Source: Acidobacteriota bacterium
GTDB lineage: Bacteria > Acidobacteriota > Blastocatellia > Pyrinomonadales > Pyrinomonadaceae
Assembly (NCBI GenBank): GCA_025463135.1
Contig: JAOAPY010000008.1
Coordinates: forward strand, 1-64,000
DNA: 64,000 bases
Direction of reading: 5' to 3'
The position numbers and the translations under genes are program-made. Under the pieces are notes generated by a model, which did not search any database, was not told where the DNA came from, and worked only from the letters and a program-made list of their open reading frames with translations. Below, piece by piece: positions 17,276 to 26,300 of the stretch. Position 1 is the stretch's first letter; every line of letters starts with the position of its first letter.

Positions 17276-18301
17276 ATGGTAACAACCAGATTCAGAACGG
17301 TTGCCTCGACGGCTCTCGCTGTTAGCGTACTGCTGATTGCAGCTTCGATGGCTTTTTCGCAAAGCCCGACCACGAGCGCAAGTAATTCTCGCACAGTAGC
17401 CAGCGGGCAGAAAATGAAAATTAAAGGTGTCGTGGTTCGTCGCGATGCCGATACCTTCGTCGTTCGAGATGCGAATGGCGTCGACACAACCGTGCGCCTC
17501 AGCGACAGAAGCAGCGTGAAGTCCAATGGCGGCTTTCTCCGCAGTGGCAGCAACTACGCGCAAACAAACATTCTCCGCGGCCTAAATCTTGAAGTTGAAG
17601 GCCGGGGCGGATCATCAGGCGAATTGCTCGCCGACAAAATAAGATTTGCCGAAACCGACATGAGAGTGGCCCGCTCGGTCGAATCACGCGCCGCCCCGCT
17701 CGAGGAACGCGCCAGCAACACCGAAACCAAATTGGGCCAGGTTGAAGAAAATGCCCAGCGTCTTTCCGGTCAACTGGATGAGCTGGCCGCCGTTGCCAAC
17801 ACCGCCAAGGGCGGCGCCAAGGCTGCGCAGGAAACTGCGGATGCCGCGGTGGTGGGAGTGAATGAAACCAACGATCGTATCTCGGCGCTTGACGACTATG
17901 TGCCGCAGACTACGACTGCTGTGAATTTCAAAGTGAACAGTGCGATGCTTTCCGCCGACGCAAAAACGAAGTTGGACGAGCTTGCGACCAGAGCCCTGAA
18001 TACCAAGGGTTATGTGATCGAAGTTTCCGGCTTCACCGATGCGACCGGCAGCATTCAAAAGAACCGCCTGCTGAGCCAGAACAGGGCGGATGCTGTGATT
18101 CGTTATCTGGTTGAGAACCACCAGATTCCGCTGCGCCGGGTTGTCACGCCTTATGGCTATGGCAAATCGAATCCAGTAGCCGACAACACCACGCGCGAAG
18201 GGCGCGAGCAGAACCGCCGGGTCGAGATTAAGCTTCTGGTCAACAAGGGCCTGACGCAACCTGGACCGGCGATCAAGACGTCGACCAGCGGTACGGAGTA
18301 G
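17276..18301 (+). CDS. OmpA-family peptidoglycan-binding outer-membrane protein
   Basis: 341 residues. A signal peptide (about 1-32, ending SMAFSQ) is followed by a small beta domain (MKIKGVVVRRDADTFVVRD), a helical, probably coiled-coil region (residues about 145-205, LEERASNTETKLGQVEENAQ) and a C-terminal OmpA domain: VIEVSGFTDATGS, NRLLSQNRADAV and the closing GREQNRRVEIKL. This domain binds diaminopimelate in peptidoglycan. The N-terminal part is not an OmpA barrel, so the protein probably tethers something else to the wall. It is well placed behind a good ribosome-binding site. Confidence 0.88.
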   Translation: MVTTRFRTVASTALAVSVLLIAASMAFSQSPTTSASNSRTVASGQKMKIKGVVVRRDADTFVVRDANGVDTTVRLSDRSSVKSNGGFLRSGSNYAQTNILRGLNLEVEGRGGSSGELLADKIRFAETDMRVARSVESRAAPLEERASNTETKLGQVEENAQRLSGQLDELAAVANTAKGGAKAAQETADAAVVGVNETNDRISALDDYVPQTTTAVNFKVNSAMLSADAKTKLDELATRALNTKGYVIEVSGFTDATGSIQKNRLLSQNRADAVIRYLVENHQIPLRRVVTPYGYGKSNPVADNTTREGREQNRRVEIKLLVNKGLTQPGPAIKTSTSGTE

Positions 18302-18335
18302 TATTTAGTATCAGGGTCAACTAAGACGTAGCGAG

Positions 18336-18366
18336 CGGGTGTCAGTTGAATAGCATCTGACACCCG
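18336..18366 (+). terminator. Perfect 10-bp hairpin behind the OmpA-family gene
   Basis: CGGGTGTCAG (18336-18345), an 11-base loop, and CTGACACCCG (18357-18366). It is 35 bases after the stop codon. No strong T-run follows, so it might be an RNA-end stabiliser instead of an intrinsic terminator. Confidence 0.45.
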
Positions 18367-18447
18367 TTGTCGTCTTAAGCCAGGGGTATTATGCTGCTCC
18401 TGGTTTGTTAGCGAAGTTGTTAGCGAACAAAATGGGAACCCGACGCG

Positions 18448-19551
18448 ATGATTTTTAGGAAAAGCACAAAGTACTTGATGCCGGCGCTTCTTCTGGGAGC
18501 GCTGGCACTTTTTATTTTGGGGAATGTGGTGACGGCGCAGAATCCGCGCGTTTTGCCACCGCCGCCTCCACCCCCTCGATACAAACCAAAGCCTACGCCG
18601 ACCCCGACGCCGCTGCGGGATGAAGACTTCGAAGTTCTGCGCATCAGCTCGAACCTGGTGATGGCGCCCGTCTCAGTTGTGGACGCGAAGAACGAGCCGG
18701 TACGTGGTCTGCAGGCCAGTGACTTTCATCTCGAAGAGCAGGGACGACCGCAGCAGATCTCGCAGATCGGCAATCCTGATGAAGTGCCGCTGGAGATCGC
18801 TTTGTTGATTGATGTGTCGGGTAGTACCAACGCGCGATTTGTTTTTGAAAAGGAAGCAGCGGCCAGCTTTTTGAAGCAGGTCTTAAAACCTGTAGATCGA
18901 GCGACAGTCTACATGATTGATCGCAGCCCGGTCTTGAAGCTGATGGCCGCCAGTGCCGACCAGGCCAGCACGGGACTGCGGTCCATCGAGCCGGCCACCG
19001 ACAAGGGACCGACCGCTTTCTTTGACACGGTGCTGGAAGCCGCACAGTACCTGGCCAAGACCCCGGCCCAGCACCGGCGTGTGATCCTGGTGATCTCTGA
19101 CGGAGTAGACAATTACAGTGAGAAGATTAAGAAAGCGATTGGGGCCACCCGCGCCGAACAGGACGCTGCGGGAATCGAAGCTCGACAGCGAATCAACGAT
19201 CGCTTCCTCGCCGAAGTGCAGCGCGAGGTGCAAAAAGCCGACTCGGTGTTCTATTCAATCAATCCCGCCGGCGAGACAATGCACCTGAACGTCATGACCA
19301 AGCGGGGCCAGGATGGAATGCGGCAGATTGCCGATGCCACGGGTGGCAATGCGTTTGTGCCGGAGAAAACTGAAGATCTGGAACCGGTATTTAAACAAAT
19401 CGCCGCCGAGTTGCGCGGCCAATACCTGTTGCAGTACTACTCGAATTCGCAGACACCGGGTGGAGAGTTTCGCAGGATCGCAGTGTCGGTACCCACGCGC
19501 AGCGATGTTCGCGTCCGCGCCCGCCAGGGATACTATCCGAAAGGAAAGTAG
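18448..19551 (+). CDS. VWFA-domain protein of the acidobacterial type
   Basis: 367 residues. A signal or anchor segment (about 10-29) precedes a Pro-rich stretch with seven consecutive prolines and a Lys-Pro-Thr-Pro run. Then come EVLRISSNLVMAPVSVVD and VRGLQASDFHLEEQGRPQ, typical of VWFA-related proteins abundant in Acidobacteriota, and a von Willebrand A domain whose MIDAS starts at Asp122 (LLIDVSGSTN, D-x-S-x-S/T). It likely binds a partner protein through a metal ion in the periplasm. The TAG stop (19549-19551) is the first part of a family B repeat. Confidence 0.88.
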   Translation: MIFRKSTKYLMPALLLGALALFILGNVVTAQNPRVLPPPPPPPRYKPKPTPTPTPLRDEDFEVLRISSNLVMAPVSVVDAKNEPVRGLQASDFHLEEQGRPQQISQIGNPDEVPLEIALLIDVSGSTNARFVFEKEAAASFLKQVLKPVDRATVYMIDRSPVLKLMAASADQASTGLRSIEPATDKGPTAFFDTVLEAAQYLAKTPAQHRRVILVISDGVDNYSEKIKKAIGATRAEQDAAGIEARQRINDRFLAEVQREVQKADSVFYSINPAGETMHLNVMTKRGQDGMRQIADATGGNAFVPEKTEDLEPVFKQIAAELRGQYLLQYYSNSQTPGGEFRRIAVSVPTRSDVRVRARQGYYPKGK

Positions 19552-19625
19552 CACAGACTTCAGTCTGTATAGTCACCCAGGGTTCAAGTTTGAGGAACCA
19601 AAATCACAGACTGAAGTCTGGGCTA
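19549..19625. repeat. Palindromic repeat, family B, overlapping a stop codon
   Basis: The arm tagcacagacttcagtctgt starts within the stop codon of the VWFA gene; the inverted arm ends at 19625, three bases before the stop of the converging gene at 19628. Confidence 0.7.
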
Positions 19626-19627
19626 TC

Positions 19628-20149
19628 TCACTTCATATCCAGCAACACATCCGTCAACCGATTCACCACATTCAGGAGCGTCCGTCCTGCTTGATCGAAT
19701 TGATTAGCGGCCGCCAGTTGTTCGGCCTTGGCGGCGCCGTCGGCAACTCCAGCCAGCTTGTAGTAGTAGGCCACCAGTGTGGGTGTCGAGCGGAAATCAA
19801 TCTCCAGCTTGTCCAGGCCGGCACGCACGTCCCGCAGACTGCCCCTGACTTTCGTTTTACTTTCTTCAGTGGAAGTAATGATCGCGTCTGAGGCTTCCTT
19901 GCGTCTGATAGCGCCATCGGCCTGCTCCAGTCCCTTGGCCACGCCGCCGAGCACATAGATAAAGCGAGTAAGGTTCTTGATTTGATCTGCGAGTTGAGTC
20001 GCTCCCACGCGCACGGCATCGGCATCTCTTTGCGCGGCTGAGGTCGTAGCGCGCGGAGTGCGTTTGCTCGAAGTTCGTCTCTTCTGGGAAAAGGCGTTTA
20101 TCGGCAGCAGCGCCACACACAGCAGCGCGATAGTAAATGATTTCTTCAC
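19628..20149 (-). CDS. Exported protein of unknown function
   Basis: 173 residues from a GTG at 20149, with AGGAG nine bases before it. It has a signal peptide (MKKSFTIALLCVALLPINAFSQ) and a basic linker (KRRTSSKRTPRA); the mature part is predicted mostly helical (for example ADQIKNLTRFIYVLGGVAKGLEQ and DVRAGLDKLEIDF). No catalytic motif or known family was recognised. Confidence 0.75.
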   Translation of the reverse strand: MKKSFTIALLCVALLPINAFSQKRRTSSKRTPRATTSAAQRDADAVRVGATQLADQIKNLTRFIYVLGGVAKGLEQADGAIRRKEASDAIITSTEESKTKVRGSLRDVRAGLDKLEIDFRSTPTLVAYYYKLAGVADGAAKAEQLAAANQFDQAGRTLLNVVNRLTDVLLDMK

Positions 20150-20563
20150 GATGATTCTCCTGTTCGATGCAATATGCGGGAGTCTGAACTAAAACTAGCC
20201 GCCGCGGAGGTTGCCGTCAAGCGCGGGAGGTCTTCTGAAACGTTTAGAAAGCGCACTTGGGCGCCGGTCCAGGGCGCATAAGTAGAACGCAGAGTTGAAA
20301 GGCGAAGTCCCTGCCTGACTGTATGGTGAGTTGAGCGGCGACCGGTCCCGTTCCTGACTGTCCGGTGCTGACTTGAAAGATCTGAGTGCTGATATGGCTT
20401 TGAGATAATATCCTCATCACCTCGACTTCAATTTGGTGTCCTCCAACCTTAATAATTCACAGTCAGTAAGGGGACCCTGTCCCCGCAGACGCTGGTGTGG
20501 ATTCAAGTGTGAGTCAAGGCTCTCAGTTCTGGAACTTTCGCCAGGCTGTTAGAATGTCGACGT
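20150..20563. other. Gene-free stretch with decayed repeats
   Basis: Contains a decayed family A element (20240-20292), two similar words (cctgactgtatggtg and cctgactgtccggtg) and the palindrome ggggaccctgtcccc (20471-20485). No tRNA, no open frame with coding character and no clear promoter were seen. Confidence 0.45.
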
Positions 20564-21235
20564 ATGCCGCAAAGAGAAGTACTGGTCCAACGGCTTGGCC
20601 GAGTTGAATATGCCGCAGCATTGGCCATTCAAAAAGAAACCGAACGAGCAGTGCTGGCCGGCGCTCAACCAGACACCTTGCTCTTGCTGGAACACCCGCA
20701 TGTAATAACCGTGGGAAGGCGTGCTGATAATACCGGAATCTTATTACCGCCGGAACTCCTGAGGGCCCGCGGCGTCTCGGTGTTTGAGACGAATCGCGGC
20801 GGTAAACTTACCTATCACGGCCTGGGCCAGGTCGTCGGCTATCCAATTATCAATCTTAGTCCTGATCGCGAAGACGTCCATCGTTACGTGCGCGATCTTG
20901 AAGAAGCGCTGATCCGCACCTTGAACGATTTCGAGATTGAAGCGTTTACAATCAAGGGGCTGACCGGTGTGCATACCACCCAAGGCAAGGTCGCGGCGAT
21001 CGGCGTGCATCTGGCGCGTTGGGTGACCACGCATGGTTTTGCGCTTAACGTAAATACCGATCTCAGTTTCTTTGATCTGATCGTCGCTTGCGAAGGCGAG
21101 CCGGTAACTTCCATGAAAGAATTGCTGGGCGAGGAAATCGAGATGCAGATGGTTGAGGACCGCATCGCTTTGCGCTTTGCGGAAGTGTTTGATTTGAACA
21201 TACAAGAGTCCGACCGCGAGCTGTGTCCGGGGTAG
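20564..21235 (+). CDS. lipB: Lipoyl(octanoyl) transferase LipB
   Basis: 223 residues. It moves octanoate from octanoyl-ACP to the lipoyl domains of E2 proteins and of GcvH. The family motif RGGKLTYHGLGQVVGYPIINL is present with His84 (the usual THGPGQ Pro is Leu here), followed by GKVAAIGVHL with Lys142 and the catalytic Cys176 in LIVACEG, the Cys-Lys dyad. It stands near a complete 2-oxoacid dehydrogenase set and upstream of lipA. Confidence 0.95.
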   Translation: MPQREVLVQRLGRVEYAAALAIQKETERAVLAGAQPDTLLLLEHPHVITVGRRADNTGILLPPELLRARGVSVFETNRGGKLTYHGLGQVVGYPIINLSPDREDVHRYVRDLEEALIRTLNDFEIEAFTIKGLTGVHTTQGKVAAIGVHLARWVTTHGFALNVNTDLSFFDLIVACEGEPVTSMKELLGEEIEMQMVEDRIALRFAEVFDLNIQESDRELCPG

Positions 21236-21251
21236 TCATGCGGAAGGCATT

Positions 21252-21332
21252 CGTTTGCGTGCTTTGCGTCTTTGCGGGAGGATCCTCAAGGGCGAAAAAG
21301 AATTTCCCCCAAAAACGCAAAGCACACAAAGG
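21252..21332. repeat. Inverted repeat (tttgcgtgctttgcgtctttgcg ... acgcaaagcacacaaagg)
   Basis: Imperfect inverted arms, each made of the word tttgcg or its complement. A related element lies at 45816-45880 between the molybdoenzyme and the persulfide dioxygenase gene. Confidence 0.55.
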
Positions 21333-21383
21333 ATTTCATATGGCCCGGCAGACGTTGCAATTTACTGATCCACTCGATAACCA

Positions 21384-22355
21384 ATGCTGACCATTCAATC
21401 GATCAAAGAAGCTGCGGCGCGCATAGCCGGCCACATCCACCACACTCCCGTGATGACTTCGCGCGCTTTCGACAAAGTCGCTGGGAAACAAGTTTTTTTT
21501 AAGTGCGAGAACCTGCAGCGCGTTGGGGCTTTTAAGTTTCGCGGTGCGACGAACCGGATCCTTTCACTGACCGAAGAAGAAAAGCGGCGCGGTGTGATTG
21601 CTGTTTCATCCGGCAATCACGCGCAGGCGGTGGCATTGGCGGCCCGCGAAGCTGGTGTGCGCGCAGTTGTGGCGATTCCTGCCGACGCGCCGAAAATGAA
21701 GATCGCCGCCACACGCGAGTACGGCGCAGACATTCGTTTTTTTGATCGACTGGCCGACGACCGCGAAGCTTTCGGGCGAGACATTGCCGAACGCGAGGGG
21801 TTGGTGATGGTGCCGCCGTACGATGACTATCTGATCATGTCGGGCCAGGGGACTTGCGGTCTGGAGTTTCTGGAAGAGGTCTCGGACCTTGATTGCATCC
21901 TGACACCCTGCAGCGGCGGCGGGCTGTTTGCCGGCGTCAGCGTGGCCGCTCGCGCCTTGCATTCGCGCATTCGATGCTTTGCGGTGGAGCCGGAAACGGC
22001 CAACGACACTCAGCAGTCCATTGCGAAGGGCGAACGAGTAAGCATTGCGCCACCCTCGACCATCGCCGATGGCTTGCGAGTCCAAACGCCGGGTGCATTG
22101 ACCTTTCCCATCACGCAACAAAACGCCGAAGACGTGCTGACGGTTTCCGATGAAGAAATTGTCGAGACGCTGCGCTTCATTCTTATGCGACTAAAATTGT
22201 TGGTTGAGCCCTCAGGCGCGGCGGCGGCAGCGGCGGTATTTTTTAGAAAGCTGCCGAAAGATGTAGAGCGCGTTGGCGTGGTGATTTCAGGTGGCAACAT
22301 CGATAGCGATGCGCTTATGAAAATTTTGAGTCAGGAAGGAGCAGCAGGAGCATGA
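21384..22355 (+). CDS. Threonine/serine dehydratase-like PLP enzyme (fold type II)
   Basis: 323 residues. The PLP lysine is Lys51 (GAFKFRGATNRI); SSGNHAQAVALAAREAG and the phosphate-binding glycine loop CSGGGLFAGVSV follow in the usual order. The short length, without a C-terminal ACT regulatory domain, fits catabolic threonine ammonia-lyase or serine racemase/dehydratase, not biosynthetic IlvA. It would make 2-oxobutyrate or pyruvate, possible feed for the nearby dehydrogenase complex. Its TGA overlaps the ATG of the next small gene (ATGA). Confidence 0.9.
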   Translation: MLTIQSIKEAAARIAGHIHHTPVMTSRAFDKVAGKQVFFKCENLQRVGAFKFRGATNRILSLTEEEKRRGVIAVSSGNHAQAVALAAREAGVRAVVAIPADAPKMKIAATREYGADIRFFDRLADDREAFGRDIAEREGLVMVPPYDDYLIMSGQGTCGLEFLEEVSDLDCILTPCSGGGLFAGVSVAARALHSRIRCFAVEPETANDTQQSIAKGERVSIAPPSTIADGLRVQTPGALTFPITQQNAEDVLTVSDEEIVETLRFILMRLKLLVEPSGAAAAAAVFFRKLPKDVERVGVVISGGNIDSDALMKILSQEGAAGA

Positions 22356-22525
22356 ACGCATTATTTCTGATGGACCTGGCCCCCGATCCGGCGCCAAGGT
22401 CTTGCTTCGGAGTGGTTGTTCTGGGGATTATTGTCCTGTTAATTGTTGCCGCCATGATAGGCGGACTTGTATTTCTGCTGGTTTGGCGCAAGCGGCGCAA
22501 CCTGAGTGTGGGCCCGGCGCCGTAG
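22352..22525 (+). CDS. 57-residue single-pass membrane peptide, coupled to the dehydratase gene
   Basis: ATG at 22352 overlaps the dehydratase stop as ATGA, and GAAGGAGCAGCAGGAG upstream gives ribosome-binding sites. The product opens MNALFLMDLAPDPAPRSC, then has one membrane span of about 25 residues (VVVLGIIVLLIVAAMIGGL) and a basic cytoplasmic tail (WRKRRN). The arrangement suggests translational coupling. Function unknown; it may be a small membrane subunit or a chance frame, but the composition is typical of real membrane peptides. Confidence 0.55.
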   Translation: MNALFLMDLAPDPAPRSCFGVVVLGIIVLLIVAAMIGGLVFLLVWRKRRNLSVGPAP

Positions 22526-22668
22526 CGAATGTGTCTCAGTCGGGTGACTGACTTCCAAGGCGCGGGCAGTGCATATACTTAGCTCCGGCGGCGCGCGAAC
22601 CGCGACGTTGGTCAGTGTTTCACGTTTAGTGCGCTGCGCGTCCCGGCCGCGCAGTATAGCACGCACCC

Positions 22669-23064
22669 TCAGCCCAGTATCCCAAACCAGTGATAGGTGT
22701 TCAGGACTTCACCTGCGGCAAATGATGCCAGATTGGCAATTACGATAGTCGCCAGATCCCGCCACATTGAACGAGTACCAATTTCAGCCTCCTTGCCAAA
22801 AGCCAGCCAGAACAGAATGCACTCTGCCACTGGCGCAAAGGTTTCGGCAACGATTAAGAAGATGGCGCGCGATGAATGGACCAGGAGCAGCGGCAATACC
22901 AATGTGACGATGGGATAAGTGCAGGCCGTGAGCCAGATGCCGGCAAGGAGCCGCCGCCGCAAAGGGTGACGCGCGGACAAACCAACGACCAGGATCGGAG
23001 TTTCGATCAGAATCGTCAGCAGATAACCGAGCGGCAGGAAACGCCAGAGTTCGTTGGAGGACAT
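22669..23064 (-). CDS. Polytopic membrane protein, unknown function
   Basis: 131 residues with about four hydrophobic segments (LGYLLTILIETPILVVGL; TYPIVTLVLPLLLV; IFLIVAETFAPVAECILF; a last one near LATIVIANLASF). Acidic residues in the membrane (ILIETPI and AETFAPVAE) are notable. It is the last gene of a three-gene minus-strand membrane cluster. No family recognised. Confidence 0.65.
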   Translation of the reverse strand: MSSNELWRFLPLGYLLTILIETPILVVGLSARHPLRRRLLAGIWLTACTYPIVTLVLPLLLVHSSRAIFLIVAETFAPVAECILFWLAFGKEAEIGTRSMWRDLATIVIANLASFAAGEVLNTYHWFGILG

Positions 23065-23067
23065 TTT

Positions 23068-23148
23068 GATCAGTCGGCAGGAGGCAGACGGCAGGAGCAG
23101 AAGAACTGCCGCCCCGGCTGCCTCCTGCTCCCGCCGTTTGCCTCCTAT
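23068..23148. repeat. Inverted short words (cagtcggcaggaggc ... tgcctcctgctcccgcc)
   Basis: Words of the cggcaggag type followed by their inverted forms, separating two membrane genes. A related word repeat is at 535-560. Confidence 0.5.
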
Positions 23149-23152
23149 CGTT

Positions 23153-24190
23153 TCAAATCATTCGCAACAGGAACGGCGCTTCGGCCAGCACGTGAGCGAT
23201 CGCTACTGCGAAATAAATGTCTCGAGTAGCCGCATAGTTTGTCGAAAAACCAAACCAAAGCAACGCTACCAGGAATAAGCCAAGGATCAGAACGGCGCCA
23301 ATCAACTTTGGAAATCCGCGCGAATGCCGCGCGACGGGAATCGCCTTCACTTCCCACAGCGCTCCGCGCGCGCCGATGAGCGGCAGCGCCAACAGCCACA
23401 CACCGTAATGCAGCATCTCGAGAAAGACATGCAGCGAGACCAGCAGATGCGAGGAAACGTTGGGAAGAATCTCTGCGCCGGCGTGCTGTGTGACTCGCCA
23501 GGCCAATCCGTTATCGTCGGCGAGCGCTGATGTGCCGCTCAACTGCCAGACAATACCCGCGATTAATAAAGGCACCAACAACAAACAGCGGCGATAGATG
23601 CGAAGCCATTCCGGTCGCGTGCGGCGCAGATGACGATCGAGAAACCATAGCGCCACCAGGGGATGCAGATACACAATCGCCAGACTAAAAAGCTCAGGCA
23701 TCGCCCAGTTGATTGCTGCCAGAGCAAAGGCCACCGGCCAGGCCCAGCCCCAGTTTCTGCTTGCCTGCTGCTTGCCACGCAGCCAAACCAAAGTCGCGAT
23801 CCACAACAATAGAAAAGTATTCCACGTCGCGATGGCAGTGGGCCAGTCTTCGCCCGACCAGATCCTGGAATAGTAGAGGAGCGGCAGCGATAGATAAGCC
23901 ACTGTCAGCAAACCTATGCCGGCGAAGGCCACCAGAAAAAAGTTACGCGAGCGACCAAAACGTGCCGGCATTCGCATGAGAAAGTAACGCAGCTCGAACC
24001 AATTATGCGGACCGGCAAACAGGAACACCGTCACGATCGAAAACTGGAGCGGCACCCAGCTTGCCAACAGCGCCGACAGCAACGCGCACGCGATTATCAC
24101 GACGGCAAACAGCCGCGCGCTTAATCTTGTTCCCTGGCGCGCCTGTGCGGTGCGCCATTGGACCAGTTCGATATTCGCGGTCCTTTCCAA
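23153..24190 (-). CDS. Large polytopic membrane protein, unknown function
   Basis: 345 residues, probably starting at TTG 24190 with GAGGAA formed by the end of the upstream gene. I count eight to nine hydrophobic segments. Conserved-looking polar motifs lie near membrane edges: GPHNWFELRYFLMRMPARFGR after the second span and HVFLEMLHYGVWLL later. The His residues inside hydrophobic stretches could bind metal or heme, but I recognise no family. It follows the gene at 24195-24788 by four bases, so both form an operon. Confidence 0.75.
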   Translation of the reverse strand: MERTANIELVQWRTAQARQGTRLSARLFAVVIIACALLSALLASWVPLQFSIVTVFLFAGPHNWFELRYFLMRMPARFGRSRNFFLVAFAGIGLLTVAYLSLPLLYYSRIWSGEDWPTAIATWNTFLLLWIATLVWLRGKQQASRNWGWAWPVAFALAAINWAMPELFSLAIVYLHPLVALWFLDRHLRRTRPEWLRIYRRCLLLVPLLIAGIVWQLSGTSALADDNGLAWRVTQHAGAEILPNVSSHLLVSLHVFLEMLHYGVWLLALPLIGARGALWEVKAIPVARHSRGFPKLIGAVLILGLFLVALLWFGFSTNYAATRDIYFAVAIAHVLAEAPFLLRMI

Positions 24191-24194
24191 AGCC

Positions 24195-24788
24195 CTATTC
24201 CTCTTCGCCGTTATTACCTTTGGAGTTTCTGAGCGGAATGATCAGTTTCATTCCCTGGCCGTCGGGCATGATTTCAATATTCAGTCCGCCCTGCGTAGCA
24301 CGCCCTTCGCTCAGCGCCTTGGGCAGTCCTTTCCAGCGATAGTATCCCGGCGGGCCGGCATTTGCGCGCGTGATCACAGTTGCCGCGCCAATGATGGCGG
24401 TGCCCAACAGCATGGCGGCGATAACTTTGTGACTGCGACGTTGTCCTGAGCGCGCCAGCCATACGCCCGCGAACGACAATGACAGAAACAAGAATAAGCC
24501 CGCCATGATCGTACGCGTTGAGCTGTGGGTTATTCGCTGTACTGTCGACTGATCCGCCTGGACTGCTGCCAGAGCTTCACGCAGGTCCTTCAAGCTTTCC
24601 TGCGAGATCTGCAGGCGCGCTTCATAGGAATTAGAGTCAGGTACAATCGTGAGACCCGTGTGGAACACGACCTTGCCGTCTTTCTCAGGAGAGGAAGATG
24701 GTTTGGGTCGAGCGATGTCGGCGTTGGCATAGGCAACGCTTGCCAGCGCTATAAGGCCGGCGGCACAAAAAGTCAGCATTCGTTTCAT
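24195..24788 (-). CDS. Exported membrane protein, unknown function
   Basis: 197 residues from the ATG at 24788, which has GGAGG nine bases before it; the longer frame upstream lacks a site. There is a signal peptide (MKRMLTFCAAGLIALASVAYANA), a soluble part of about 80 residues, and two membrane spans (IMAGLFLFLSLSFAGVWLA and VIAAMLLGTAIIGAATVI), then a tail ending in NGEEE. It is the first gene of the membrane cluster. Family not recognised. Confidence 0.75.
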   Translation of the reverse strand: MKRMLTFCAAGLIALASVAYANADIARPKPSSSPEKDGKVVFHTGLTIVPDSNSYEARLQISQESLKDLREALAAVQADQSTVQRITHSSTRTIMAGLFLFLSLSFAGVWLARSGQRRSHKVIAAMLLGTAIIGAATVITRANAGPPGYYRWKGLPKALSEGRATQGGLNIEIMPDGQGMKLIIPLRNSKGNNGEEE

Positions 24789-25023
24789 TGGGTTTTTCCT
24801 CCGCTGCTTGCGATGCGATTCGCGATTAAAAGGCTGTGTGTGGCGGGCGCAGTATATCTCAAAGTCGTTTCGCGAGGTTGCCCAATTGCAATCCGCTCTT
24901 CTTGAATTCCTCATAGGCATCTGTTCGTGGAGGAGACGTCAATACTCTTGCTGCTTTAAGCGGTTGGTCCATGACGTGTTAGAATGAGGTTGCCTAAGAG
25001 AAGTCCAAAGGAAAACATACATT

Positions 25024-25953
25024 TTGTCTCGCGAACTACGAGTAATTTCCAATCCCCGGCCCCGCCAGCCAAAACCTGAATGGCTGAAGATTCGCCTGGG
25101 CGATCCGGCCAATCAGAATCATGTGCTCAAGTTGATCGACGGCTTGAATCTGCATACGGTTTGTCAGGAAGCGCGCTGTCCGAACATTTTCGAATGCTGG
25201 TCCGATCGTACCGCGACCTTCATGCTCGGCGGCGACATTTGCACACGCCACTGCGGGTTCTGTGCGGTCGGCAAGGGCGAGCCTGGAAAGCTCGATGCGG
25301 AAGAACCGCGGCACGTCGCGGAAGCGGTGCAACATCTAAATCTCGCCCATACAGTAATCACTTCAGTGAATCGCGACGATTTACCCGATGGCGGTGCGGC
25401 TCATTGGGCGGAAACAATTCGCCAGGTGCGTGCTCTCAATCCTGAATGCAAAGTCGAAGTCCTTATCCCTGATTTCAATGGCGACGAACAGGCGCTCAAT
25501 ATGGTTCTGGATGCGCTGCCGGACGTGCTCAATCACAACACCGAAACCATCGCGCGTCTTTACCGGCGCGTAAGGCCGGACGCGGGATACCAACAGTCGC
25601 TTACTTTGCTCGAGCGTGCCGCTCGGCGACGCGACCTGGAACAACGCGGCATGTTAACCAAGAGCGGCATCATGGTGGGCCTGGGCGAGACGTTCGACGA
25701 AGTGGTCGAGTTGATGAAAGATCTGCGCGCCGTCTCCTGCGACATCATGACCATCGGCCAGTATCTGCAACCTTACGAGAAGCGCTTGCCCGTCGAACGC
25801 TATGTCACGCCCGAAGAGTTTGCGCAGTGGCGCGACATTGGCATGACGCTCGGCTTCAAACACGTCGAATCGAGTCCCTTGACGCGCTCTTCCTATCACG
25901 CCCGCGAACAGGCCGCAGATCGCCCGGAGTCGGTTACATCCGCTGTGCAATAG
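25024..25953 (+). CDS. lipA: Lipoyl synthase LipA
   Basis: 309 residues from a TTG at 25024, with AAAGGAAA upstream. It is a radical-SAM enzyme that inserts two sulfurs into octanoyl groups on lipoyl domains. Both cluster motifs are intact: the auxiliary cluster ligands C47, C52 and C58 (CQEARCPNIFECW) and the radical-SAM ligands C73, C77 and C80 (CTRHCGFC). The Ser ligand at the C-terminus is in VESSPLTRSSYHA. It completes the lipoate pathway with lipB for the neighbouring E2. Confidence 0.97.
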   Translation: MSRELRVISNPRPRQPKPEWLKIRLGDPANQNHVLKLIDGLNLHTVCQEARCPNIFECWSDRTATFMLGGDICTRHCGFCAVGKGEPGKLDAEEPRHVAEAVQHLNLAHTVITSVNRDDLPDGGAAHWAETIRQVRALNPECKVEVLIPDFNGDEQALNMVLDALPDVLNHNTETIARLYRRVRPDAGYQQSLTLLERAARRRDLEQRGMLTKSGIMVGLGETFDEVVELMKDLRAVSCDIMTIGQYLQPYEKRLPVERYVTPEEFAQWRDIGMTLGFKHVESSPLTRSSYHAREQAADRPESVTSAVQ

Positions 25954-25995
25954 CACATGCTCCTTTGGCGAGCTGCCTAACTCAATCCAGTTCCT

Positions 25996-26120
25996 TCCGT
26001 TTAGAAAGCGCACATGTGCGCCTCGTCAGGTTAGGAATCCATGCTCAGTACTTCTGCTGTTGACGGCGGCGCACAAGTGCGCTCTCTAAGCGGCAGGTTG
26101 AAAGTGCACTCTCTAAACGG
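25996..26120. repeat. Palindromic repeat, family A, double copy
   Basis: Begins tccgtttagaaagcgcacatgtgcgc and ends with gtgcactctctaaacgg, with a second inner end ggcgcacaagtgcgctctctaagcgg. The rest of 25954-26300 has no gene I can support. Confidence 0.65.
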
Positions 26121-26300
26121 TTCTTTCTTGAGAAGTGCGGGCGTCCACTCTGCGTGAGCAATATCCCGACACTGCGTGGACGGCAAATTGCAGGAAGAGG
26201 AAAAATAGGAAGCCCGGCCACCCTGGATATCAATCCGCGCATCAGAAAATTCCAGACCCCAGCTTCTTATCCACCTTAACGAAACGCGGAGGATCGGCCC

